Positions 27,083 to 34,057 of a stretch of 64,000 nucleotides of DNA are shown here, in pieces (the stretch's first letter is position 1; the number at the start of each line of letters is the position of its first letter). The stretch covers positions 930,001-994,000 of the forward strand of contig NZ_CP054139.1 of the NCBI RefSeq assembly GCF_013283875.1. The letters are read 5' to 3'. The DNA comes from Mucilaginibacter mali. GTDB taxonomy: Bacteria; Bacteroidota; Bacteroidia; Sphingobacteriales; Sphingobacteriaceae. The notes below the pieces were generated by a model, which saw only the letters and a list, made by a program, of their open reading frames with translations, was not told the origin of the DNA and did not search any database. Both the position numbers and the translations under genes were made by a program.

Positions 27083-27221
27083 ACTCACCCCGACTACGCT
27101 ACGCTGGTCGACCCTCTCTTCGTTGCGCGAAACGAGGGCAGAAGCAGTACCGGATAACCTTGTCCCTCTTTCCGCCGCAGGCGAAGAGAGGGTGGTCGAG
27201 CGAAGCAACGACCGGGTGAGT
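27083..27221. repeat. intergenic inverted repeat, family B
   Basis: Begins ACTCACCCCGACTACGCTACG and ends with the complementary GACCGGGTGAGT. The inner arms pair TCTCTTCG-side with CGAAGAGAG-side sequence. The left arm has GGTCGACC and the right arm GGTGGTCGAGC. Confidence 0.85.
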
Positions 27222-27304
27222 ATTAACCTTTGTTAGTTTCTACGCGTCATCGCACCCCTACATGCCATGGGTTTTAACTGAGGATGACAATTATTTTCCG
27301 GTAA

Positions 27305-27928
27305 TTATTGGATCTCTATCCCTGTTATTTCCTTTACGTTATAATAACCTTTGGCTTGTGGCAGGTAAACTTCCATATCCTGCCAGGTAATCTTTAATTT
27401 TTTGCCGGTAGCTTTTACCGGTGTAGCCATAAAGGCTTCGGAACCCGGGAATTGTTTCAGCCACAGGAAAGACTTTTCGTTGCCGCTGTTATCGGTAATT
27501 ACAATATAATTAAAACCCTTGTTGTCAATGCGTTTAAAGGTGCCGGTGGTGCTGCTGGCGCTGATAGTTGGCGGCTCGCCATTGTTTTCTTTTTTTACCA
27601 TCAGCATAGATAATTTCAAAAACGACTCGCATTTTTGCTTCAGCAGGTTTTTGCCGATATCGATACCCACATTACGCATGGCTTCCTGGTCGGTCATGTC
27701 TATTTTCCGTTCTTCGGCAAGGGCAGGCAGCAGGTCCATGTTCTCCATCAGGCAATTGGTGAAAACTTCCGTCGCCTTTTCCTTTGATGTTATGGTCGAA
27801 AAATCCTGTTTGGCCAGGCAATTGCAAATATTATCGGTTATCTTTTTTTCAACAGGACCAATAGTGGTTTGCGCCCTGGCAGTTAGTTGGATAAGCGGTA
27901 GAATAAGTAGTAGTAAATATTTTTTCAT
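27305..27928 (-). CDS. exported protein of unknown function
   Basis: A 207-residue protein with a strong signal peptide (residues 1-19, LLLLILPLIQLTARAQ). The N-terminal half is helical with two spaced Cys pairs (ITDNICNCLAKQDF and VFTNCLMEN, then LKQKCESF), a pattern I know from unnamed Bacteroidota secreted proteins. The C-terminal half (~125-207) is beta-rich, with GTFKRIDNKGFNYIVITDNSGNEKSFLWLKQFPGSE. No enzyme motif is seen. Start chosen at the signal peptide Met (27928). A possible -7 element TATATTTG lies on the minus strand at 27947-27954. Confidence 0.8.
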   Translation of the reverse strand: MKKYLLLLILPLIQLTARAQTTIGPVEKKITDNICNCLAKQDFSTITSKEKATEVFTNCLMENMDLLPALAEERKIDMTDQEAMRNVGIDIGKNLLKQKCESFLKLSMLMVKKENNGEPPTISASSTTGTFKRIDNKGFNYIVITDNSGNEKSFLWLKQFPGSEAFMATPVKATGKKLKITWQDMEVYLPQAKGYYNVKEITGIEIQ

Positions 27929-28061
27929 GTGTGATAATGTTTTTACCAAATATAATATTTTACTGTTAATAGTAATGGTAAAGAGATTTTTGATGTTGAC
28001 TTAGGGTGCGTTATCGGGAGATGCAAATTATGCGTCTCTACATTTATGTACGAACCGTTCA

Positions 28062-28160
28062 ACCTAAACGCGATAGGAGTGGAAACCCCGCAAGCCTGCA
28101 CGGCCTGTGCATTGGGAAGCGCGGAGTTGGAACGGATAGCGGGGCTACCGGCCGCCATGA
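28062..28160. repeat. putative dispersed intergenic element with CCCCGC/GCGGGG stem
   Basis: A non-coding stretch in which CCCCGC (28086-28091) can pair with GCGGGG (28139-28144). The flanks GATAGGAGTGGAAA and GGAACGGATAGCGGGGCTACC resemble a repeat I associate with gene ends in Sphingobacteriaceae; only one copy lies in this window, so this is recognition from memory. Confidence 0.4.
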
Positions 28161-28240
28161 AATACTGACGTTCATTTTCAAACTTGTCTGAACCTTTGAT
28201 CTGCGTTGATTTTTTGATTTCGTTGATGATGCTCCTAATC

Positions 28241-28338
28241 CGTCATGTTGAGCGATAGCGAAACATTCCAAATTAGCAGAGCGACTATGCAATATAGATA
28301 TGCAATCCGGGGATGTTTCGCTATCGCTCAACATGACG
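28241..28338. repeat. intergenic inverted repeat, family A
   Basis: The left arm (28241-28269) begins CGTCATGTTGAGCGATAGCG and the right arm (28311-28338) is its complement except for one extra base. The rest of the 557-base gap between the exported protein gene and rpsF holds the element above and the rpsF promoter; no gene is seen. Confidence 0.88.
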
Positions 28339-28410
28339 TAGGAAGGAGAGATGCTTCGCATCACCCCAGGATGAGGTAACAAGAGCATAAGAACAAAAAC
28401 CACCTATCTA

Positions 28411-28441
28411 TTTGATTATAAAAATATTCTTACTACATTTG
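28411..28441 (+). promoter_or_regulatory. consensus Bacteroidota promoter of the rpsF operon
   Basis: TTTG (28411-28414), a spacer of exactly 19 bases, and TACATTTG (28434-28441) match the primary-sigma consensus TTTG-N19-TAnnTTTG perfectly. The start codon of rpsF lies at 28486, so the leader is about 35-40 bases. Confidence 0.88.
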
Positions 28442-28444
28442 CAT

Positions 28445-28461
28445 CCCCGTTTATAGGCGGG
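28445..28461 (+). promoter_or_regulatory. small leader hairpin before rpsF
   Basis: In the short leader, CCCG (28446-28449) and CGGG (28458-28461) can close a small stem around TTTATAGG. In other bacteria the S6:S18 pair binds a structured rpsF leader containing a CCG motif and represses its own operon; this hairpin is a candidate for such a site but is much smaller than the described motif. Confidence 0.3.
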
Positions 28462-28485
28462 TAAAAAGTAAAAATCATTTAAATA

Positions 28486-28848
28486 ATGCAACAGTACGAA
28501 ACCGTAATCATTCTGACCCCGTTGTTATCAGAAGATGCTGCGAAAGAGGTAATTGCCAAATTCTCAGGTATCCTGACTGCTAACGGAGCCGAAATTATCC
28601 AGGAGGATAATTGGGGTCTGAGAAAACTTGCGTATCCTATCCAAAAGAAATCGACAGGATACTATCACCTTACTGAATACAAGGCTCCGGGTGAATTAAT
28701 TAACAAACTGGAGATCGAGTTGAAGCGTGATGAGCGCGTTGTACGGTTCCTGACCATTGCTTTGGACAAACATGCCGTAGCTTACAACGAGAAAAAACGC
28801 AGCGGTGCATTCAACAAGAAACCGGCTACTAAAACCGAGGAGGCATAA
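28486..28848 (+). CDS. rpsF: 30S ribosomal protein bS6
   Basis: S6 binds 16S rRNA with S18 in the platform of the small subunit. The 120-residue protein opens MQQYETVIILTPLLSE, the family's first strand, and contains EDNWGLRKLAYPIQKKSTGYYHL and the ERVVRFLTIALDKHA end of the fold. The C-terminal ~20 residues are a Lys/Glu-rich tail. First gene of rpsF-rpsR-rplI, a conserved order, with a perfect promoter upstream and rpsR 5 bases downstream. Confidence 0.98.
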   Translation: MQQYETVIILTPLLSEDAAKEVIAKFSGILTANGAEIIQEDNWGLRKLAYPIQKKSTGYYHLTEYKAPGELINKLEIELKRDERVVRFLTIALDKHAVAYNEKKRSGAFNKKPATKTEEA

Positions 28849-28853
28849 TTAAA

Positions 28854-29117
28854 ATGGCAAACGAACAAATTCAATACGTTACTGCTCCCAAGGTGGACGA
28901 TAACCGTAAAAAATACTGCCGTTTCAAAAAGAACGGTATCAAGTATATCGATTACAAAGACGCTAACTTCCTTTTAAAGTTCGTTAACGACCAGGGTAAA
29001 TTATTACCACGTCGTTTAACCGGCACTTCACTGAAGTTTCAGCGTAAAGTGGCACAAGCTGTTAAACGCTCACGCCACATTGGTTTATTACCTTACGTTA
29101 CAGATTCACTTAAATAA
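28854..29117 (+). CDS. rpsR: 30S ribosomal protein bS18
   Basis: The 87-residue protein has the S18 core KKYCRFKKNGIKYIDYKDANFLLKFV, then GKLLPRRLTGTSLKFQRKVAQAVKRSRHIGLLPYV. It partners S6 on the small subunit. It sits between rpsF (5-base gap) and rplI (15-base gap) and is clearly co-transcribed. The Cys after KKY is the single Cys in the region where zinc-type S18 versions carry more, so this looks zinc-independent. Confidence 0.98.
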   Translation: MANEQIQYVTAPKVDDNRKKYCRFKKNGIKYIDYKDANFLLKFVNDQGKLLPRRLTGTSLKFQRKVAQAVKRSRHIGLLPYVTDSLK

Positions 29118-29132
29118 TCGGGAGGTTTAACA

Positions 29133-29576
29133 ATGGAAGTTATTTTAAAACAAGATATTAAAAACCTGGGCGAGAAAGACGATATCGTGAACGTAAAGCC
29201 AGGTTATGGCCGTAACTTTTTGATCCCTCAGGGTTTCGCTCAGTTAGCCACTCCTTCAGCACGTAAAGTACTGGCCGAAAACATTAAACAAGCGCAATTT
29301 AAGCAAGAAAAGATCCGCAAGGATGCCGATGCTGTTGCTGCTAAACTGGAAGGTGTAAAACTGACCATCGGCGCTAAAGCCGGCGAAAGCGGTAAGATCT
29401 TCGGTGCTATCAATACCATCCAGGTAGCTGATGCCCTGAAAAAACAAGGTTTCGACGTTGACCGTCGCCGCATTACTTTCGAGACCGAGCCTAAAATGGT
29501 TGGCGAATATGTAGCTAACCTTAACCTGCACAAAGAAGTGAAGGTACAGGTTCCGTTTGAAGTGGTAGCTGAGTAA
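29133..29576 (+). CDS. rplI: 50S ribosomal protein bL9
   Basis: The 147-residue protein shows both L9 domains: the N-terminal MEVILKQDIKNLGEKDDIVNVKPGYGRNFLIPQGFA, the long linking helix (~45-75), and the C-terminal domain with GAKAGESGKIFGAINTIQVADALKKQGFDVDRRRI. Last gene of the operon, followed by a repeat and a terminator at 29622-29656. A GGAGG ribosome-binding site can be seen just upstream (29121-29125). Confidence 0.98.
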   Translation: MEVILKQDIKNLGEKDDIVNVKPGYGRNFLIPQGFAQLATPSARKVLAENIKQAQFKQEKIRKDADAVAAKLEGVKLTIGAKAGESGKIFGAINTIQVADALKKQGFDVDRRRITFETEPKMVGEYVANLNLHKEVKVQVPFEVVAE

Positions 29577-29578
29577 TC

Positions 29579-29612
29579 AGACCCCTCCCAAACCCTCCCC
29601 GAAGGAGAGGGC
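29579..29612. repeat. short CCTCCC-type intergenic repeat
   Basis: ACCCTCCCCGAAGGAGAGGG forms a small hairpin directly after the rplI stop. It is the same dispersed type as at 11652-11735. Confidence 0.6.
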
Positions 29613-29621
29613 TTAAGATAT

Positions 29622-29656
29622 AAAAAGGTGTTTAGCGAAAGCTGGACACCTTTTTT
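29622..29656 (+). terminator. terminator of the rpsF-rpsR-rplI operon
   Basis: AAAAAGGTGT and ACACCTTTTT form a 10-bp stem around a 14-base loop, with an extended T-run. Confidence 0.8.
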
Positions 29657-29668
29657 GTTTACCAGGCG

Positions 29669-29761
29669 GTCATGCCGAACTTGTTTCGGCATCCCACTTG
29701 CATAGTTAAACCTTGCATCCTTACCTGTATGATGGGATGCTGAAACAAGTTCAGCATGACC
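29669..29761. repeat. intergenic inverted repeat, family D
   Basis: The left arm begins GGTCATGCCGAACTTGTTTC and the right arm (29733-29761) is a near-complement, around a ~35-base centre. It differs in sequence from families A and B but has the same design. Confidence 0.8.
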
Positions 29762-29850
29762 TGCTTTTTCTCTGTGTCCTCTGTGCTTCTCTCTTTGTGC
29801 CCTCTGTGGTTAAATTCTAAAAATCCGAAATAAAAAATTATTTTCGGACA

Positions 29851-30558
29851 ATGAAACGGCGTGTAAAAACAGGAGGTATCTGGAAACTCATCTGGCGTAT
29901 TGTAAAACTTGCGTTGATCCTGTTTATCAGCCTCAGCGTGTTTTGGGTACTGTTGTACCGTTTTATAAACCCGCCGGTCACCTGGCTGATGATCACCCGG
30001 GGCTTCGAGCGTAAAGCTGACGGTAAGCCATGGAAGATAGATAAGCGCTGGGTTGATTTCGATTCTATTGCTACATCTATGAAAAGTGCTGCCGTGGCTG
30101 CCGAAGACCAAAAGTTTTTAGAGCATTACGGGTTCGATTTTAAAGCCATGGAACGCGCTATTGATAAAAACGCGCATAGCCATAAACTGATAGGGGGTAG
30201 CACCATATCGCAGCAAACGGCTAAAAACGTTTTCCTGTGGCCGGGGCGTTCCTACGTGCGCAAGGCTTTCGAAGCCTGGTTTACCATGCTGATAGAATTA
30301 TTCTGGAGCAAGAAACGCATTATGGAAGTGTACCTAAATGAAATAGAAATGGGCGATGGCATATACGGCATTGAAGCCGCCGCGCAAAACTACTACCATA
30401 AACATGCCGCCAACCTCACCAAACGCGAATCGGCAGCTATTGCTTCTATTTTCCCTGATCCGCTGAAATGGTCGCCCACTAACCCGAGTGACAGGGTGGC
30501 ACATCATCAGTATTTGATATTGAAGAATATGCGGAGGTTGGGGCCTTTGGATTTTTAA
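29851..30558 (+). CDS. mtgA: monofunctional biosynthetic peptidoglycan transglycosylase
   Basis: A GT51 enzyme that polymerises lipid II into glycan strands. The 235-residue protein has one N-terminal membrane anchor (about residues 14-38), then the family motifs in order: AAVAAEDQKFLEHYGFDFKAM (catalytic Glu in the first motif), GGSTISQQTAKNVFLW, KKRIMEVYLNEIEMGDGIYGIEAAAQNYY (second Glu), and SAAIASIFPDPLKWSP. No transpeptidase domain is fused. A small membrane-protein gene follows after 10 bases. Confidence 0.95.
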   Translation: MKRRVKTGGIWKLIWRIVKLALILFISLSVFWVLLYRFINPPVTWLMITRGFERKADGKPWKIDKRWVDFDSIATSMKSAAVAAEDQKFLEHYGFDFKAMERAIDKNAHSHKLIGGSTISQQTAKNVFLWPGRSYVRKAFEAWFTMLIELFWSKKRIMEVYLNEIEMGDGIYGIEAAAQNYYHKHAANLTKRESAAIASIFPDPLKWSPTNPSDRVAHHQYLILKNMRRLGPLDF

Positions 30559-30568
30559 AGGGAATATT

Positions 30569-31087
30569 ATGGTTGATGACATAGATTTTAATAAGTCGGT
30601 AAAATCCATAAAAATTAAATGGAAGGATTCTGATTTTATTGGTCATTACGCACTGCCGATACCTTTAATTGGAGCTGTTATAGTTTTGATACTTGATGCA
30701 AAGTATTATCAATCCCATAATTATCAAATAGGTATGGCAGTAACTATAGGCCTGTTATATTTAATAATTGATGTTATATATCAAAACGATAAATTGATAA
30801 AAGTCCCTTTTTATGGAAACGTAACAGAACTTAGGAAGAGTTTAAAAGAAAAGATAGAACAAGACGGGTGGATTTTATACAGGAATAACGCGCACTACAT
30901 AACTGCCGATAAGCAAGGTAAATGGCTTGCCGGTAGTAAAATGGCCATATTGTTTGATAAAGGTGTTGTTTTTATTAATGTGCAAAACCTTGAAGGCTTC
31001 CGCGGTTATTTCCCGTTTTCGTTTGGGCGAAATAAAAGGATACGAGAGGAATTTATTAAATCGATAGGATCTTACAAGGTATCATGA
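30569..31087 (+). CDS. membrane protein of unknown function
   Basis: A 172-residue protein with two adjacent transmembrane helices (about residues 27-46 and 53-71) and a soluble C-terminal half containing LRKSLKEKIEQDGWILYRNNAHYITADKQGKWLAGSKMAILFDKGVVFINVQN. This resembles small PH-like or YcxB-like domains but no family is recognised. Its DNA is distinctly more AT-rich than mtgA upstream and the haemoglobin gene downstream, so it may have been acquired separately. Its start lies 10 bases after mtgA. Confidence 0.75.
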   Translation: MVDDIDFNKSVKSIKIKWKDSDFIGHYALPIPLIGAVIVLILDAKYYQSHNYQIGMAVTIGLLYLIIDVIYQNDKLIKVPFYGNVTELRKSLKEKIEQDGWILYRNNAHYITADKQGKWLAGSKMAILFDKGVVFINVQNLEGFRGYFPFSFGRNKRIREEFIKSIGSYKVS

Positions 31088-31120
31088 CTTGCTAATTACT
31101 TCAAACTACATTTTAGTAAC

Positions 31121-31128
31121 TACCTTTG
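31121..31128 (+). promoter_or_regulatory. -7 promoter element close to the haemoglobin start
   Basis: TACCTTTG matches TAnnTTTG perfectly and ends only 7 bases before the ATG at 31136. The expected -33 TTTG is not clear. If used, the transcript would begin at or almost at the start codon. Confidence 0.4.
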
Positions 31129-31135
31129 TCTAACC

Positions 31136-31528
31136 ATGCAAAGCCAAACTCCCATATTAACCCTCGACGATATCAAGAAACTGGTTGATACCTTTTATGG
31201 TAAAATACAGGTTGATAGCCTGCTTGGCCCCATATTTCACGATCGGATAGAAGACCGCTGGCCGCAGCACCTGGAAAAAATGTACCAGTTTTGGCAAACC
31301 ACCCTGCTGGGCGAACATACTTATACCGGCCGCCCGTTCCCGCCGCATGCAACATTGCCGGTTGGCCACAAACACTTCGAGCGTTGGATAAAGCTATTTA
31401 CCGAAACGGTTGACGAATTGTTCACCGGCGAAAAGGCCGATGAAGCTAAATGGCGCGCTAGCCGCATTGCCGAGATGTTCGAGATCAAGGTGCACAACTT
31501 TCAGAATAACAACGGGTTTATCCTGTAA
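31136..31528 (+). CDS. group III truncated haemoglobin
   Basis: A 130-residue haem protein likely handling O2 or NO. The sequence shows the group III pattern: LVDTFYGKIQVDSLLGPIF (helices A-B/E region), WPQHLEKMYQFWQTTLLG, then GRPFPPHATLPVGHKHFERWIKLFTETVDELF with the proximal His in GHKHFERW (near residue 82). The length fits. It converges with the phospholipase gene, with 11 bases between the stops. Confidence 0.9.
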   Translation: MQSQTPILTLDDIKKLVDTFYGKIQVDSLLGPIFHDRIEDRWPQHLEKMYQFWQTTLLGEHTYTGRPFPPHATLPVGHKHFERWIKLFTETVDELFTGEKADEAKWRASRIAEMFEIKVHNFQNNNGFIL

Positions 31529-31539
31529 TTTGCCCGCAT

Positions 31540-32781
31540 TTACTTAGGCGCAATCATACTCAGTATCAGCAATGCTTCGCGTGCCTTATTATCAGGAATG
31601 TTAAGGTTGGGTTGGCTATAAAATGCCAGGATATCCTTTTGTACCGCCGGGGTGATATGGGCAAAGTGATCCTCCTGTAGCTTCAGTATCCAATCGGCGT
31701 AGCTTTTATCGGCCAGGCCGTATTCGTGCAGTTCGGTTCGGTTGCCGGTATCAAAATCGATGTTTTCTAAAGCGAGAGTATTTTCGGCGGCATGCTGCAG
31801 GGCGATGTTATAGTTTACCATAATGCTGTCCATGCTGCGCATATACAGTTCCTCGGCGGTTATGCCGGGGTATTTAAAGTTCAGCTTTTTAAGCGGGCCT
31901 ATTTTGGGCAGGGCGTTAATTACAGCCACAACGCCGCGGGCCAACAGACCAGTACGATCGTAATCCTTACCGAATTGCTTATCGAAGGCATTTTTCGGCA
32001 TCCGGCTGGTAAATGTTTTTTGGTTAATACTGTCGATAGATAACTGGGTGCCCTCCGGGTCGGTTTGCCAGGCGGTGCGGGCCAGCTCGGGGAAAAACTC
32101 GCGTACGCCCCAACGGAAGTTGTTGATAGCCTTTTGAAAGTTAGGGAACACGCTGTAAAGGCTGTGCCCGTAAATTTTCAGGAAAGCCCTTTCTAAAACA
32201 GGTGTAGCCATTTCGAAGCCGGTAAAATTGTGGTAAGCGGTGCTGGCATAATTGCCTTTATAGGTTTGGATAATATCGTAAGCAAATTCGATGCTGCTGT
32301 GCGAGCTGTGGTCGTTATCGTAAGTTACCACCCTGCCAAATTTTTTCTCTAATTGCGGATAAACAATCGGTACCGAAACATTGGTAGCCAGCGCGTGCCC
32401 GTATTTATCGGCCATATAGTGCGACATGGCGCCAAGGGCAAAGGCATATTCGTTCACGTTTTGCGATTCGTTAATAAGCGCCATCACCATATCGCCGCTG
32501 CGTACATAATGTAGCAGGTTGGTGAAGTAGGGGCAACCCGATGGCATATAACCCATATCGGCCACCAGCGAGCCGCCGTAGGCAAAGGCATGGGCCTTAT
32601 CCAGTTCGGCATCTGTTGAGCCAGGGTATTTTTTAAGCAGCAGCGGGCGGATGTGTCCCAGCCATTCGGCATCTATAATAGCCTCGTGCGCCAAAATTGA
32701 AAAGGAAAAGGACGGGGCCGCGAAAGTGAGAATAAATAAGAGGGTGAGGAGATATTGCTTAAACGGGTTGAGCAATTTCAT
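31540..32781 (-). CDS. zinc-dependent phospholipase C-family protein
   Basis: A 413-residue exported protein with signal peptide (about 1-27). The all-helical metal-binding core is visible as SILAHEAIIDAEWL, HYVRSGDMVMALI, ALGAMSHYMADKYGHALATN and DNDHSSHSSIEFAYDI, supplying several His and Asp ligands of the PF00882 family. The protein is longer than secreted clostridial phospholipases, and Bacteroidota members are of unknown substrate. It stands alone, convergent with the haemoglobin gene. Confidence 0.85.
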   Translation of the reverse strand: MKLLNPFKQYLLTLLFILTFAAPSFSFSILAHEAIIDAEWLGHIRPLLLKKYPGSTDAELDKAHAFAYGGSLVADMGYMPSGCPYFTNLLHYVRSGDMVMALINESQNVNEYAFALGAMSHYMADKYGHALATNVSVPIVYPQLEKKFGRVVTYDNDHSSHSSIEFAYDIIQTYKGNYASTAYHNFTGFEMATPVLERAFLKIYGHSLYSVFPNFQKAINNFRWGVREFFPELARTAWQTDPEGTQLSIDSINQKTFTSRMPKNAFDKQFGKDYDRTGLLARGVVAVINALPKIGPLKKLNFKYPGITAEELYMRSMDSIMVNYNIALQHAAENTLALENIDFDTGNRTELHEYGLADKSYADWILKLQEDHFAHITPAVQKDILAFYSQPNLNIPDNKAREALLILSMIAPK

Positions 32782-32932
32782 GATATCGTTATCGTGGGGT
32801 TAAACGCCTTGCAGATCACGATGCAAATATCCGCAGCTAATTTAAGCTGGTTATTTCTTTATGTTAAGTTTTGATTAAATATTGCGGTTGATATTAAAAA
32901 ATTTGGCTTTTTCTTAACATTAAAAGCGGTGT

Positions 32933-33421
32933 TTATTTATCTGCAACTAACGATGCGAACAGTTGGATATGCCAGCTATCCTTAAACGGCACTTCCCATT
33001 TGGTTTGCAGTTCGCCCAGGTTTTGCACCAGGTTGTTAAATACAATGGTTTGCTTGTTGATGGTATCCTGCCTGATCATTTCCTCAAACTGCAGTCGCGG
33101 TGCCGAGAGTACTTTTTCTCCCTCGCGGTAGGCCAGGTTAAACCGGTCGAACAAATTAATACCAAACTCCTGCTCCAAATGCTGCATAAAATGAACGGAT
33201 TTATCTATCGAGCAGCCGCTGGCGCCGGCCTGGCTTTCATCAACAACCAGGATGATGAAGCGGTTATAACGCACTTCACCCCTGGCTTTTAGCTGGTGGT
33301 TGTGCGCGGTCCAGCCGGTGGCGAAGCTGTTGAGTTGCTGCTGTATTTGTTCAGTCTCGGCAGCCGATAGTTCACGGTTGCTCTGGTAGATCCAAACCCT
33401 CGAATTTTCAGAAAATTGCAT
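32933..33421 (-). CDS. conserved Bacteroidota protein of unknown function
   Basis: A 162-residue cytoplasmic protein opening MQFSENSRVWIYQSNRELSAAETEQIQQQLN, with RYNRFIILVVDESQAGASGCSIDKSVHFMQHLEQEFG in the middle. This family is widely conserved in Bacteroidota and, as I recall, is often labelled ABC transporter ATPase in databases; that label cannot be right, as no Walker A, Walker B or ABC signature is present. The conserved Cys and Asp in SGCSIDKS stand out. Divergent from the next gene. Confidence 0.82.
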   Translation of the reverse strand: MQFSENSRVWIYQSNRELSAAETEQIQQQLNSFATGWTAHNHQLKARGEVRYNRFIILVVDESQAGASGCSIDKSVHFMQHLEQEFGINLFDRFNLAYREGEKVLSAPRLQFEEMIRQDTINKQTIVFNNLVQNLGELQTKWEVPFKDSWHIQLFASLVADK

Positions 33422-33467
33422 GTGCAAATTTATTCAAATTATTAACTTCGTTTACGCTATTGTTGTC

Positions 33468-33941
33468 ATGGTAAACTCAGTTCTGCAAAAAACCTTTAAA
33501 CTGTCGTTTTTATTGTTGCCCGGTTTGCTGCTTTACAGCTTTAAAACCGACCCCGATGCCCAGCAACTGTTGAGTTGGAGCAACCGCCTGCTCACCCGTG
33601 TTTACGATCCATCTAACGAGGTAAAACTGAAAAAGTGGGAGCTAAACCTTACCGACGGCTACTTTCTTCGCCTGCGTAAAACCTATCAGAACGGCAAGCA
33701 GGAATACTACTCGTGCCAGCTGCATGCCTTTAACGATCTGGATTACATCGGCACCACTGCCAGCGGCCTCATCCGCATCACTACCAAAGCCGACGATATC
33801 ATTGTACAAACCTATAACGACCGTAAGGGAGATGTGGATTCGATGGCTACATCCCTAACCATCCCTGTAAAAAATATGGAACCAGAGCAGGTGGATAGCC
33901 TGCGCAATGCGCTGCTGTATTTTAAAACGCAGCGGTTGTGA
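33468..33941 (+). CDS. conserved exported protein of unknown function
   Basis: A 157-residue protein with a signal peptide or N-terminal anchor (residues ~8-24, LSFLLLPGLLLYSF). The mature part is beta-rich, with WELNLTDGYFLRLRKTYQNGKQEYYSCQLHAFNDLDYIGTTASGLI. I know no family. Start chosen at 33468 so that the hydrophobic stretch is N-terminal; the frame stays open to 33420, which would overlap the divergent gene by two bases. Confidence 0.75.
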   Translation: MVNSVLQKTFKLSFLLLPGLLLYSFKTDPDAQQLLSWSNRLLTRVYDPSNEVKLKKWELNLTDGYFLRLRKTYQNGKQEYYSCQLHAFNDLDYIGTTASGLIRITTKADDIIVQTYNDRKGDVDSMATSLTIPVKNMEPEQVDSLRNALLYFKTQRL

Positions 33942-34057
33942 TATAAAAAACACCTAACCGGCTGATGTTCTGCAATACAAAAAGGAATATATAGCGCACC
34001 ATTTGCTTTTTTGATAGTCTTAATTTTGGTATAACCGGTTAAGCTAAAATTAAAGTA

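Noticed and set aside
32933..33421. ABC transporter ATPase
   Set aside because: This is a label I recall for the family in databases, but no Walker or signature motif is present.
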